A DNA stretch of 64,000 bases from assembly GCF_036785885.1 (NCBI RefSeq), contig NC_092324.1, positions 33,159,001 through 33,223,000 of the forward strand. Direction: 5' to 3'. Each line of letters begins with the position of its first letter. Position 1 is the stretch's first letter. The notes beneath the pieces were generated by a model that made no database searches, was not told where the DNA came from, and saw only the letters and a program-made list of their open reading frames with translations. The translations under genes were made by a program, and so were the position numbers. Below are positions 36,791-52,917 of this stretch, one piece after another. The stretch is from Coffea arabica (Eukaryota > Streptophyta > Magnoliopsida > Gentianales > Rubiaceae).

Positions 36791-36894
36791 CAATTGGATT
36801 GGTGAGAAACAGGGTCTGGTGATTGTTGTTGTGGGAAATGCAACATCTGCATTTCGTTTAAAACCTGACCCTGTTTTCCTTCTCGTTCCAATTG
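36791..36894 (+). other. Pre-miRNA-like hairpin, copy B
   Basis: Same as 1911-2014; I saw no change in either arm, so any small RNA from it would be identical for the two loci. Confidence 0.5.
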
Positions 36895-37136
36895 GTTAAA
36901 GTATTATGAAATCTCTTAGTGCTGTACCTGAGATTGAATATAGTAAGACTTTGTTGCTTCATTAACTCACAGTGATTGAACACGTCTTTCGTTGATAATT
37001 TAGATCACCTAGCACCAGTTTTTTGTTCAAGAAATATGTTCTCTCAATTGGGTTATGCTTGTAAATTATTTAACTTCAATTTAGGAAAATATTTGTCATC
37101 CTTCTTTATGTGATTCTGGCTCATGTGTACACAGAG

Positions 37137-38915
<1,779 letters not shown>

Positions 38916-40569
38916 ATTTCTATTAAATGGTGCCTTTTTGCAATTTTGGAGGTTCTGCGATAGTGAACTCTTTAAGTTTCTTGGTGATTCCTTTTTCAGA
39001 CATGCAGTTACGCATTATGTTCAGAACAAAATTCTACATTTTATCCGCTGGACTTAGCATATTCAAGTAACTTATTCCATATTTTCTGCTAGCGTATTAT
39101 GATTCGGTTTCTAGGCTATTTCCGTTTGTGAGCCACATTTGTCTTACAGGCTGTGTCAGGTGGTTGCTGTATTATGCTTTCTGCAAGTATTTTTCTCTAT
39201 GAAATTTACTTCGTGTTGGCTTTAGTCATATGCATGATTCTTTCTGCTCGACTGTTTTTGCTAGGAATTTTGTTGTTTCATATTTTGTAACCTTGTTTGC
39301 CAGTCATCTTTTCTGCTCTCTCTTAGCTCCGTGGCACTCTGGAATCCCTGAGAATGGCTTTTGGCATTTAATTGTCAAATTGTTGATTTAATATCGAGTG
39401 CATTTTGCAATTTAAGGACCAGTGAAAGTGTTCCAAGACAAATTGCTTTCTTTCTCTGTTTTTCTTGGAAATGAGACTGATTTCTATCATTAAAGAGTTA
39501 TATACTGGATCACTAACCTTGGTTCACCTAGGGAAGAGGCTACAAGGAAAAGGAAAATTGAAGGGGTCAAATCATTTTGATTGATTTCCCAAAGTTCATC
39601 CTTGCAAGGATAATAACAATAGAGAAAGGTTTAGGGTCAACATGGAAATGGTGTTGAATTGCATCACCAGTACTATGACTAAGGCAGCACTCTTTTCAAC
39701 TTTTATTTTGGTCTTTTCATATCTTTTATTGAAAGACATGTCCGCTAACATTCTGGATAAGTCATAAATACTGGTATACAGAATATAGAGCAAGAGCTAT
39801 TCGTTTATCCATGTATAAATTGAAGGTAAATGAAGGTATTATTGATTTTGTTCTTATATTGGATCATTCTATTAAATTACTATTTAAATATAAATTTTTA
39901 ATTGCAATTCTGGTTGCGTATTCAATTTATGCAATTAATAAGTGAGACAAGACAGACAAACAATGAACTATCCAATTAGTAAATGAGAGGGTGCATTGTC
40001 TCATGCATCACTATATTGTGAAGTCTTGTTCATTATGTGGGCCTGGGCCTGGGCCAGGAGTAATATAGTAGGTGAACTTGTTTCTCTTGACCTCTATTGG
40101 TTCCTGAGAACTGAGCCACTGCTCGTGATTTAACAAGAAAATTAAAAAGAAATATTGATGCGGCAATCAGTTGAAGAATGTAGTTTCTATATTTTAACTC
40201 TTAATTCTTACGGGACTATTGTCGTCTCGTGATTGGGCTCTTTAGTTCAATTGGGCCAGACAATTTAATTAGCAAAAGCAAATTGTGAAAAAACTTGCAA
40301 TACAAATAGGCAAATCTCAAATACTAGTTTTTCAACTGCACTTCAGCCATCTTGTTTATCATATAGTCTTTTACTATAGAAATTAAGATAGTGGAAGTGT
40401 GATTACAAAATAATGGAGTGCAATTAACGTTTCGTTACAGATAATTGAAACAAATTTTCAAGAATGAAAAATTTGTTAAAATTGTTAGACGGCAGAAAAT
40501 GCATAACCTAGTTGGAAAACGTACCAAACTTTCTTGAGATGCACTACTAGTTTCTTGAGAAGTACCATT

Positions 40570-40716
40570 TTGTTTGGATAAGAGTTTATTTGGATGATTT
40601 ATTTGAGATATTTACTGTAGCACTTTTTGTGATGTGATGTATGTGAGATAAAAAGGTGATTGGGATTTGTGAGGCAAATTTTTTTTTTTTTTCCAAATTC
40701 TCTTTGTCCAAACAAA
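40570..40716 (+). mobile_element. MITE, gtttggata family (member 1), copy B
   Basis: Counterpart of 5690-5836. Confidence 0.65.
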
Positions 40717-40804
40717 TTGTTAAAAAAAATAGTTTTGTGCATTCAAATAGAATGATTTGTACATTGGCCAAAAGTTTTCTCAAGCAAATTATGTGGCCCT
40801 TGAT

Positions 40805-41430
40805 TAAGGATGGCAATTGAAACGGGTGCCTGTAGGGGGTAGGGTGGGGTGGGGGGAATTTTTTCCCCTCATTAAGAAACGGGGCAGTGGAGTATACTCC
40901 CGCCCTGCCACCCGTTAAATATACATATATGTATATATATAATAGTTAGTTTAATTAATTACAAATTTATAATAATATTATTATTAGTTATAAGTATTAT
41001 TAATGCATATTAGTATACGTAATATAATTGATATTATCAATTATACTAATACTTATACATGTTTACTAATAAAAATTATTAATTAGTTATATTAAATTTA
41101 CTAATACATTTATACTAAATTCCTAATTACATTTAATACAATAGCACTTTTTTCCTCAAAATAATCAATAATCACTTAGTGATTGTATTTATTTCAAAAG
41201 TGAAAATTTGATTACTTTAGTTGTATTTGTTTTATCATGTTATATTGTATTCAATTAGTTTCTATTTGATTATTTTTATGGATTTTAATTATGAAATTAC
41301 AATAGATAATGATTTGATAATGTGTTAGTATTTTAGTACTTAATTATTTGCTAAAATTTAACTACAGTCAAATTATATGACAAGGCAGGGGGGAGTAGTC
41401 GCAGTGGGGCCGCCCACGTTGCCATTCCTA
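40805..41430 (+). mobile_element. Non-autonomous hAT element, 626 bp, copy B
   Basis: Counterpart of 5925-6550, with the same 8-bp target duplication cccttgat on both sides. Confidence 0.8.
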
Positions 41431-41702
41431 CCCTTGATGAGGGATTCTTAAATGCTTGCTTTTCAGATATGCGAGAGGCCAAAATTGAAACTTAGCATCC
41501 AATAAAACAAAAAAAAAAAAAAGAAATTGAAAATTGGCACAGCGGAATCTCGAGGTATATGTTTTTCTCCACCAACTAATAAGGGGTTTCATCTGCTTGC
41601 ACATATAATCAATGCAAACATCGTGTTGGGTAAAAATTCATAAGGTTTCACTTGGCAAAATGATTATGATATAATTACCAGAACATTTGAAACTTGGCGT
41701 TG

Positions 41703-41704
41703 CT

Positions 41705-41735
<31 letters not shown>

Positions 41736-41751
41736 CTCTCTCTCTCTCTCT
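41703..41751 (+). repeat. Compound (AC)n(TC)n microsatellite, copy B
   Basis: Same tract as 6823-6871 with no visible length change. Confidence 0.95.
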
Positions 41752-42894
41752 GTGGTAAAAATTAGAATTTTCTACTATTACCCAAGATAATATAAAGACT
41801 TTATCTTAATTTGGGCCCTAAACATAAAAGTGGGACGCCTCAATCTCCCAAGTATAAAATCTATACCACTTAAATAAAATAATTCCATTTTAGTCCATAA
41901 AATATAAAATCTATCCTACTTTAAACACTAAAATATATATAAAATTTTATATTTCAGGGACTACAAGGAATAGGTTACATTGAAGTGAGAAGGATATTAT
42001 AATTTAGGAACTAAAGTGTCATACTTCAAAATTTGGGGATCAAAATGAAAATTTAGAATATTTAAAAGGTGCAACATATAATTAACCCTAATGCAAAACC
42101 AATGCTTATACTAGGGCTGACCAGGGCTACCCGTCTTTTAACTGTGACAATTAAATCATCTTTGTAGCATTTTCTATGTCAGTAAAGAATATATCCTCGG
42201 ATGGAAAACATGAATATGACAAGTATCGTGACGTCCCAAAATCTTTCACTTTAATGTGCATTCATTAACATTCTTTCACGTGGAAGTGGGACAGAACAGT
42301 TATCAGAATAATCGTTCCTTAGTAGTTAATGGTCAAAATTGACTAAAAGGAAAATGTAACATTCAAATCACTATATGTACATTATTTTTAACGTTATGTG
42401 TAAGATCGATGAAAATTTATTCTATAATAATTTTTTTTATTAAAAGTAAGTTACAACATGAGAATGAGAAAAAGTAAATTATATCTTGTAGAATTGGATA
42501 AAAATATGCACAAACGGTTGTGCCCCATTTCCCTTTACGTTACCTTTGATTGATTTTGCCTTGTTTGCAGAGGACATTTGTGAACTTTTGGACGGCAACA
42601 CATACTTATCTTGTCCCATGATGTACGCAACCTCTGACGTTTCATTTACATTATTCTCCTAAAAGCCCATTTATGTAATTTTGGCGAAATGGAGAAGAAA
42701 AGTAGAAAAAATATGGGATAATTACATTTACTTCCCTTGAGGTTTGACCAAATAACGAATCGATCCCTGAGATTTGACCAAATAACAAATTACTCTCCCA
42801 TGCTAAGTTTGTCAGTTATATGGAATGGAAATAGCCAAAAGTCTAAACAACCCTTATTGATTTTCATCAAATTTTAAAGACATAAAAATAGAAA

Positions 42895-44036
42895 GGGAAA
42901 ATCGTCCAAAACGTCCCTCACATTTTGTAAAATAACTTTTTTCGTCCCTCACTTTTAAAAGTGTAATTTTATGTCCCTTACATATTCACATTGGTCAAAT
43001 TTAGTCCCTAACTAGGTTTCCGATCATTTTTTGGCCGGAATCCATCACGTGCAAGGCACGTGATCATTTTTTAAGGGTAAATTTGTCAAATTATATTTTA
43101 CATAATCTAATCTATAGCCCTCCACATTTTATAAAACAAATTTTTTCGTCCCTCACATTTTATAAAATGATTTTTTCATCCCTCACATTTCACAAAATAA
43201 ATTTCTCCATCCCTCACATTTCAAAAAATGAATATTTCCATCCCTCACTAATTATGTGTGTGAGGAAAACTCTAAAAAAAATATGTATGTGTGTGAATAC
43301 ATTTTGTTTAAACACATGTATATGTCTATTTGATTTTGCTTAATAATACGAATAGCATAAATATATGTATGTGTCTATTTGATTTCACTTAACAATACGA
43401 ATACCATATATTATACGTGATCATTTGATTTCATCTGGTATTAGCTAGTAAAAAATCTTGCATTTATTGTCAAGTTGGCCAATAAAGCTATTTTCGGTCA
43501 AAATACAATAAGAATATGCAAATTAAGGTTCTATTGGTAAATATTAGTCATAATCATACAAAAAGAGAAGATAGCCCACAAGTTGGGCCCAATTACATAC
43601 ATGTGTTTATGCTATTATTATTAAGCAAAATCAAATAGACATATACATGTGTTTAAAAAAAATGTATTCACACACATAATTAGTGAGAAATGAAAATTTC
43701 ATTTTTTGAAATGTAAGGGATGGAGAAATTCATTTTGTGAAATGTGAGGGATGAAAAAAATTATTTTATAAAATGTGAGGAACGAAAAAATTTATTTTAT
43801 AAAATGTGGAGGACTATAAATCAGATTATGTAAAATATAATTTGACAAATTTACCCTTCAAAAATGATCACGTGCCTTGCACATGATGGATTCCGGCCAA
43901 AAAATGATCGGAAACCTAGTTAGGGACTAAATTTGACCGATGTGAATATGTAAGGGACATAAAATTACACTTTTAAAAGTGAGGGACGAAAAAAGTTATT
44001 TTACAAAATGTGAGGGACGTTTTGGACGATTTTCCC
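42895..44036 (+). mobile_element. Fold-back Mutator-like MITE, copy B
   Basis: Counterpart of 8015-9156, again with the 9-bp duplication aaatagaaa (42886-42894 and 44037-44045). Confidence 0.9.
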
Positions 44037-44224
44037 AAATAGAAATAAGTACTTACCATTTTAGCCTTTAAGCGGGAAACAATACAGACAGCGACTTTAT
44101 CATTTCCACCCCCACAATCCCAACGTCAGATTATCATACTGCACTCTCACTCTTCTTGAACTCTCTTTCCATGAAATCCTATCTTTCTATGGTTGCTTAA
44201 TCCTTAAATCACTAAGATAAAACC

Positions 44225-45354
44225 AAGCCCCTCAAGTTTCTGATCTACGATAGAACTGGCTGGATAGGCGGCTTGCTGGGAGAGCTTCAGAAAGCTATGC
44301 GAAGCTCAAGGGATCAATTACACATAGGGGTGGCAATCGGGTCGAATTTGGGTTGGCGGGTCGGTTGAGATCCGGGTATAACAGAAAACCCGTTGACCCG
44401 AACCTGACCCGCCAACCCAAAACGGGTCAGGGTACCTGACACGAACCCAAAAATTTCGGATTGGCAGGTCGATCCGATTTGACTCGAAAGTTAATTTTAA
44501 TTTATTAATTTATCACTGTAATTTCTAATAAAATCAATTTTTCACAAAACTAATTACATAATCAAGTAATAAAAATTTAAATAAATATTTTCAAACCAAA
44601 TCTAAAATAAATTAAACATGGTAAAAGTGTTTTATCCCAAATCAAATATAAAATAAATTAAAACAGTATAAAAGTAAAAAAAATAATATAATATATTATT
44701 TATCCAAATATAATAATTTCAACTTCACACAAATTAAATAAGTTCATTTAAGATTAAGTAATTAATGCCTTTGAAAAAAAGAATAATTTAATTTAGTTAG
44801 ATAAAATAATTTTTATGTTTATTAAATTATTTTTAATTCGTAAACGGGTCATATCAGGTCACCCACGAGTTGACCCGAAATCGATCTGTTTTCTTTTCGG
44901 ATTCACCGGGTTTGACCCGATTCTGACCCGAACCCCCGAAATCTCAATCCAAACCCATTAATTTTGTGTTAGATTCGTGTCATGTTTTCAGGTCTCGTCG
45001 AAAATTGTCACCCCTAATTACACATATGGGTCAGGTCGGCTCGAGAGCTGGGAATCATTTGAATCAGATATTGCTAGTGTTAACCCGACCCATGTCTTCA
45101 ATGCCGCCGGCGTCACGGGTCGTCCCAACGTCGACTGGTGCGAGTCCCACAAAATTGAGATGATCCGGACCAACGTTGTCAGCACGCTGACGTTGGTTGA
45201 CGTGTGCAGGGAGAAAGGTTTGATCTTAATTAATTATGCTTCCGGGTGCATTTTTGAGTATGATGCGGGTCATCCACTCGGGTCGGGTGTTGGATTCAAG
45301 GAGGAGGATACTCCCAACTTTATTGGATCTTTCTATTCCAAGACCAAAGCCATG
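44225..45354 (+). pseudogene. UER1: UER1/NRS-ER exon 1, broken, copy B
   Basis: Carries the same lesions as copy A at 9345-10474: no start codon, Gly to Asp in the Rossmann motif, extra bases after GGLLG, a hAT insertion, and loss of the second exon. All of these lesions therefore predate the tandem duplication. Confidence 0.88.
44325..45016 (+). mobile_element. Non-autonomous hAT element inside UER1 fragment, copy B
   Basis: Counterpart of 9445-10136 with target duplication attacaca at 44317-44324 and 45017-45024. Confidence 0.9.
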
Positions 45355-45940
45355 GTGGGTTCTCTTTCCTTTTATCTTTTCATTCATTTTTGGTTTCCTA
45401 TATGAAATTCTAATAATTTATGTTTTAATTTTTTTATTTTTGGAAATTGTGATTAACTGAGCTCAAGTTGTTATTTGGGTGTTTTTTTTTCTTAATATGG
45501 GATATTATTAATCTGTATCATTAGATAGTGGGCAGGCTGAATGGTTGTTAAGAACAGCATGCAACTAGAGTCAATGAGAAAGAATTGCGAATTGCGAATT
45601 TGTGAAGGTGGTTCCGGAAACTAACAATTTCTGCTGCAACCGAAAATTTTGAGTTTGCTTTGTCATTTGAAGTTCTAACATATCCAAAACACAACAATAT
45701 GGCAGTCTGTTTTAAGCCAAACGTTTTGAATTGTCAAAATGAGACAATGATGGTTAGTAATCAATTTTTGCTTGTTATAGACGTCCTGATCTCGTTTGCA
45801 GTGGTTACTGGGCTGTCTGAACTTCTGTGTAGACACCATAATTGAAGCTATTTGACCACAATCCCATCTCATGCTCTCAAATCTCAAATTTTCAATAATT
45901 GAGCTATTGCTTGACTCTAGGCACAATTATATGTTGAAAT

Positions 45941-47334
45941 CAATGTTTTCAGAATCGGATCGATCGATTGGACCGCGGATCAGACATGTCACCGGTCCGA
46001 TCTAGTGTTAAAACCGAAAGTTTATGGAAAACTGTTGAAAATCGAACAAACCGTTCGAACCGTAAACCGACGGTTTTTCTAATTCTTCAACAAAATGTCG
46101 AGAATAGCATAGCTCCGATTCGAACTTGAGTCTCCAAGTTTACATATGACACTCTTACCGCTAAACCATAGTTGAGTTTGTTCTACTTCACTAAAAAATA
46201 TATTAAAACATCAAGTACAGTGCATCAATGCAGGTGAACTTTTCTAAATTTCTTTCCATCACTTTCTTTCTCGGCTTCATCAGGCGGCGCTCTCTCGTTC
46301 TTCTCCTGATTTTTTTTCCAATTTTTTCTTCTTAACCATTTTAAACCCAAATATCCACAACAAGATTTTCTCAAGTCTTCACCATTATTATCAGGTTATC
46401 ATTTTTAGCAGATTGTAAACAAGTTGGAAATTTCAACTTTTCTTGTTTTCCATCATCTTGGTAAGTTTAATTTTTCTCTTTTCAAGTTTTTTTCTATATT
46501 ATTATCTTTAGTTGATTTTTTTGCATTTTCTTCTTTTCCCCCCCAATTTTCATTTGTTTCCCTAATTTTTTAAATTTTTATTTGATTAATTAAGGATGAA
46601 ATTTTTGCAAAAGTAGCTCACCTCTGTGTAGGAATTGGGTAGGACTTACAAATAATAACATTGGGCTGGTCAAAATATGGTAGTTGGCACATAATCGAAG
46701 CTATTGATCATTGAATTTAAAATAATTAATGGTATAGGATCATTGAATTTAATATAACATGTTAATTAGTGATGTTTAGTAACAATTAATTTTTAATGCA
46801 TTTAGCTGTATATTTGTTTTTCAAATTTTTTTAGTTTGAGCAATTAGATTTATATTTTTATAATAAAATTTTAACTTTTTCAAGTTAAGTTGATGAAATT
46901 GTGAAGGTGGTGTTGTTGTTGCTTGTCATGCCACTGATGGAAGTTTGTTATTCAAATGGTTTGTCTTGATCGAACTCTTTTATGGATTTTTTTAAGGATT
47001 GTAAAAGAATTTTAATATTTATTTTATTTATTTTTTTTGTGTATCTATTTATGTTTATAATGAATTTATGAAAACTTGTGGTGAATTGTGATATTTTAAT
47101 TATATTTACCATTCCATGTTTTATGTATAACTTTTAGGAAATTTATTATTATCTCAACTTAAATTTAGTCATGTTGGTGAATGCATTTTAGAAACTTAAG
47201 TTATCAATAACCATATTAAATTATACATTAGTTGTCAAGTTCAAGTGTAGAATGAAACCTACTTAGTACTTAATACTTAAAAAAAAAAAAAACAGTGAAC
47301 CTGTGAACCGGCCGGTCCGGGTTTAAAAACATTG
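45941..47334 (-). mobile_element. Non-autonomous hAT element with tRNA-like segment, copy B
   Basis: Counterpart of 11061-12453. It is 1 bp longer because the A-run near its right end (about 47279-47292) has 14 rather than 13 A. Confidence 0.82.
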
Positions 47335-47650
47335 GTTGAAATAGAGAAAATTGCACCAATCATCGCGGATGTGAAATAGGTTAAAATAAAAAAAAAAAGA
47401 AATAAGCTAATAAAAAATTGTGATTCTTTCTAATCAGTAAGCATTTTCACACTAATGAATCTTCAAAATATTTTGCATAAATGGATAGATTGAAAAAATG
47501 TACAAATTTAGACATTTAAATTAAATTAATAGATAACTATTAGATAATATCAATCAAATCTAATAAAGAAGAACATAATTCAAAAATCTAAGGAATGGTA
47601 CATGGATTGTTATCAGGTATTAATAAGTTTCTAGAATAACTCAACTAGGT

Positions 47651-47815
47651 ATCTTTGGATAGGAGATTATTTGGAATAATATTTTGAAAATGAATATTGT
47701 AGCACTTTTTGTGATATGTTTTATGTGAGATAAAAAAAAGTAGTTGGAAAAATGTGTTTAACTGTTTATGATGCAATAAAATAATTTTATTCAAACAACA
47801 ACCTATCCGAACAAG
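47651..47815 (+). mobile_element. MITE, gtttggata family (member 2), copy B
   Basis: Counterpart of 12770-12934. Confidence 0.68.
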
Positions 47816-48959
47816 TTTTTTCAGAAAAAATAAAGAAAAGAAAAACCCAAGCTCCATAAGTTAAGAGCCTGATTCATAATCAAGCTAACTTAAATTGATA
47901 AAAATTGATACAAGCAAAAAAAAAAGGATATCAAAAGATTTTAGCTTTGTATTGTTTTTATTTTTATTTTTTTATAGCTATTTCTTTTATAGCTTTGCTA
48001 ATGTTAAGATAAAAACTTAATTAAACTCAAGAACAAAAGAAGAAATCAAATCCAACTCGACAACAATAATGTTCAAATAAACCCTTATTGCACTAAATAA
48101 AATAAGAATAATAACATTTGACAAATCAATCTCACAATAACTAGCCCAACTTGGTTTGGTTAGTTAAGAACAATTTTATAAAGTATTTTAAAAGGTTATA
48201 TGTAATTATTAGTAAGTGTAAATGCATGTCATATTTGTAAAAAGTAAATTTTAAATTTAAATTTAGATTATGTGATATACATGTGAATCTATTTATGAGA
48301 TAAAATTTCATTGACAGTGCATAAAAATTAATTCGTTACTATATACTGCTCTAATATTGCTTGTGACTCACAAGTTGTGAGTACTCTTTCCATCTGTATG
48401 ATATGTCCCGTTTGTAAATGATCTCTTTACATCTTCTTTATTGTATTAATCATACAAATTATAACTCGGCTTGTAATTACTTGTAAAAAAAATATAATTT
48501 GTTGGTTATTTATCAGTAAAATATTATTATTTTTTGTTAAAGGAGACTCCAAGCGAAGAGTCAGAACCAAAAATCTAAAGGTGGAAAGGGTGCGAGAAGA
48601 GACGAAAATTTTTAAAAAAAAAGAAAGAAAGAAAGAAAGAAACGGTTGGCAAGTGATATAAAAGGCTTTTAAGGTAGCTTATCAGAAAAATCAATCCAAA
48701 AATGACAAAAGCAACGGAATACGCATCCCAGCTGAAGTTTTTAAAGGTCAAGTTATATTACGAGAAATCACTGCATCAAAATCCAGTCAGTGAGGGGATA
48801 CCAGGAACTAGTTAGCATTTGGCAACCAATCTGCATATCACCGTGACTACAAAATAAAGTTCGTCTTCACAATTAGTAAAATACAGAATGCGTAGTTGTG
48901 ACATGGTCCAAGCACTAGAAACTAGAAGGTCCCATACTAAGAGGTAATGCAGATTCTGA

Positions 48960-51350
48960 TCAAAATGAAAACCCATCAAGTGGTGCAAATTTAGCTAGAA
49001 TCTCAGCCTCTTGCTCAGCTGATCTCTTCTTTCTAAGCTCCCATTCTTGCTTTTCAGAATTGGCTGCCCGAACATCGTGGACAATCTTTTGGAGACACTC
49101 CATGACTTTTTTTTGACTGGAGGAGTATTGAACGATCTTTTTGTTGGTCAGCTTTAGATCTTGAGTGATATCTGCCCGACGTGATTGCAAAGCAGCAATT
49201 TGTTCATCAATTTCCATTTGAGCTGACAAGGCAGATGCTTCGTCAGCCTGACAAATTTCTAGTTGCTGCTTTGTTACGATGTATTCATTCCTGAGTGAAG
49301 CAACATTAGCCATCTTGGAATCAAGGTCAGCAAAGAACTTTTCAGCTTGTCCTGATAACTTCTTAGCATCTAGGAAGCTGTTGCTGGCCATTGGAATTTC
49401 TTCAATCAACTTTAGCATGGAAATTTCTCTAGGACTCACTGTTGGACCATTTTTGAGCTGAGATGCCAGGGCAATAAGTTCGGTAAGCTTGTTGGAGTCA
49501 GCTAAGCTGGCAAAACCCATGGCAAGAAGAGAAGAAAGTTTTGATCGGATTTGAGTCATGCCTTCTTTGTGCGAAGAAGCAGCAGGGTTAGAAATTTCAG
49601 CTCTAGTGATAGGCACAGAGAGGATTTCATCAAGGGAATTCAGGAAATGATCATAGTCCTCGGGAATCAATCCAGGCTGAGATTCATCAAGGGATTTCAA
49701 ACCCTGTTGTTTGAGGTCAATCGCATAGTGGCATGCACTATCATGTGGAGACACACTAGCACGACTTTCAGAGACTCGGCTACGTCCTGAAATCTTGGTT
49801 GTTGGACCACTTGCAAGTGTTTGTTCTTCTACTGCAGGCACATCTACCATGACCTCTTTACCGCAATGAACTGCAGCTTCTTGTTTTTTATTAGAGACTT
49901 CAACACCTTTTACCAATTTACCCGCTTCTTTTTTCGAAGAGCTTGATTGGGGACTAGGACTGCATTTGCCTGCAAGAAAGAAAGATTATCCTGACAAGTC
50001 CATAAGCAAAACATCTTGCAGGAAGAAAGGGAATTTTAACTTTGTTGCAGAAAAGGACTTTGAGCAATAACTTGTACAACTTACAGAATTCCCGTAGATA
50101 GCTAATGAAGGTCACAAACCCGCAACACAAAGGTGTTACTACTGTTATGATGGCAGACAAATGTTTTATGAATTGCTTATAAATTTCCCTTGGTTCTGAT
50201 GCTAATTTGACTTGCAGGGTTCAGAGATCATGGTGAAATAAAGTCTGATAGAATGAGGAATTGGATGGGTACATCATGATACAATCAATCAATTCCATAC
50301 GTCTAACAAGGTGAAGTGCCGACATTTTTTGAAAGAGTGCTCACGCAGTCGTATATTTTCAAGAAGAATTTGGCAGAAGATAGGAGGTCCGAATCATGTA
50401 TAAGTTTAAGCAGATATCCTTGAGGAGAAATGGGTACATAGTTTTGCATAGACAAGAAAAGGGTTTGAAGAGCAAAAGTCTAATAAATTAGACGACAGCA
50501 AATCAATTCAACTAAAGCAAACCTTTTAAGGTAGAAAGCATGTGCCGATCAGCTATGTTCAAAGGAAAGAAGTACAATGTTTAACAGAGCGTGATCATAC
50601 AACCAAATGGAACAGAAGAAGAGGCCTCTAACAACAATGTAATAGTGTACAAAGATTTCAGGTTTCAGAAGCCAATTGATGTCTACTGAGACTATAATGA
50701 AATATACCCAACTTGTAACTTAAGAAAGACATAGAACCACCATCTTTTGGTAATGAACTGCTACAGATTAACCACAATAGGACCAAAACATACTACGTAT
50801 AGTGGTTCAGAGCTAATAAAACCAAAGTCCAAGAAACTTTTATATACTCATCATCAACTGTCCTCAATCCATGAAGATTATATTGGAAAAAAATAAGAAA
50901 CATAGAATGCAGTCCACAAAGCAATGTCAACACACAACGTTCAAAAAATCTCTGCACATTAACAATGGCAAATTGCTTACTTAGTTTTGAAGAATGAGCT
51001 TCTGCTGGAACATGCCAAGTGAATGATGCAAAAAATGCTTCACTGTCAGCTTCAGGGAATTGTGATTTAAGATAATGTAAAACAGATGTCTTGCTCTGGA
51101 ATAGTAATTTTCTAGTAGGCTTGTCTTGGAGGTGCTGAGGAGCATACAAGAAATGATGAGAGTAGAATCCTTCAACACTAACTCTGCTTCCAACTCTCCA
51201 ACCCCAGATATCACCAACATTTGGCCAATCAACTGGAGCATATGGCAAACCTTTGCCTGACGCTCTAGGTGGAACTGGACAAGCAAGAACTTCTGATTTT
51301 CTTTTCAAGGGTCTGCAGTCATGGCCTGCCTTGGAAACATCAGTCTTCAT
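48960..51350 (-). CDS. Plant-specific coiled-coil protein, 459 aa, copy B (DUF7081-like N-terminus)
   Basis: Exons 51350-50981 and 49969-48960 give the same 459-aa protein as copy A at 14079-16469: a Trp-rich N-terminal module, a Ser-rich linker and a C-terminal coiled coil. Reading frame and splice sites are intact. Function is unknown. Confidence 0.85.
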
Positions 51351-52740
51351 GTTTCCTCACCTTGCAAAAATCGAGCTCAATGGAATACGTCTAGAATTAA
51401 TAACGGGATAGAATTAAGAAAAGTAAGCAGGTAGAAAAACGACTAGATCTTATTCCACATCTATTCTAGCTAATAAAAGTTCAACAAGTCTCCATTTGGC
51501 TGCAATTGCGATTTTCAAGCTCTTGCATTAGAATACGTCATGTTCCGTAGCACAATGTTTTTTCCAATGGATTCATGAGCTCAACTATGAGTCAGTCATG
51601 TTAATTGATTGATAGTTATGACTTGTAAATCAAATATTTTACGGGAAAAAACACATGAATTTAATGCCAAATATCCACATTTCTTGCATAAGTTTCAAAT
51701 TCTAACTGAATTAAAAAATTTAGCTAACAAGCCTACTGTAGAGCATAACCGAAAAGCTAAACATTCTGTCCTAAACCAAGTGATACTTGTACGCTATACT
51801 ATACCATACATCCCACAACCAATAATACTCAAATGGACAAAGATTCCGATAAGCATGCAACTACCTACATGTATTAGGAGCCACTGGAATACAAAGATTA
51901 TACTGATCACCGAGTGACACTAGCACGCCTTTGTACAAAGCAGAGTCCCTACAACAAAGATGGTGCAAAAACTAAACACTTCAGTCAAAGTGGATGCAAA
52001 AAGGGGCTTCTTACAACATATTTGCAGAATGAGAAGTGAAAACTCCAGATCCGATCATCTTTGGTTGCTGAAGTAGCAAACCAAATGGATCGACTTAAGC
52101 ATGAAAAAAAAAAACCCAACAAAAAAGTAACTAGAAAAGAAGCTAAAACAGAGATGAGAATGTTGAGATGAAAAATATTACCCCAAATACAACTGATTTT
52201 TTCATTAACAACATGCATCTATCTATAATTTCTTGTAAAACAATCCCACCACTCAAAAGAAACGGTTTGATTATGTCTCTCAATCCTCAACCCAAGCAAT
52301 CCCCCCAAACCATATGTATATCCACATATAAAACCAAAATAAGGGACGTCGTTAAAATGCAAGAATTCTAACAGAAAATCAAGAAAATTGCATTCAATTT
52401 AAGAACATTGGCATGTCACACTGATCAAGCGAAGAAATGTGAACAAAGATCAAAATAATACTCACGGCAGAACACCTTCAAGTGAGTGTCTGATCAGAGA
52501 GAGAATTGACAAAGATAGGAGAAAATTGATTCAGGTCCAAATGTTAAGGGGTATTTGAAAGTAGCTTCTGATGGTTACTACTTGCTAGTTTGCAACTTAC
52601 GGGACCTTTAAGCTCAGCTATGCTTTGTTATTGCATGTCAGTGTTGGGCTCACTTCACTTATTTCACAAATTTATTCCCATAATTTTTTGTTGACTGACA
52701 ACTCTATGTACTATCTCAGTACGGGTAGAGTGTCGAGGGA

Positions 52741-52917
52741 GTGTTTGGATAGCACAAATATCCCAAATCATAATATTTTACTTACATCATAAATACATTT
52801 TTCAATCCACTATTTTACATTCTTAATCAGCTTTTTATCTCAGATACGTCACATCACAAAAAGTGCTACAGTAACTATTCCAAATAATATTTCAAATAAT
52901 ACCCTATCCAACCAAAC
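52741..52917 (-). mobile_element. MITE, gtttggata family (member 3, reversed), copy B
   Basis: Counterpart of 17860-18036. Confidence 0.7.

Larger units (their letters stand above)
38916..48959. other. Copy B non-coding DNA between RPL7 and the 459-aa gene
   Basis: Apart from the transposons, microsatellite and UER1 fragment listed, this repeats 4036-14078 and holds no further gene that I can support. Confidence 0.5.
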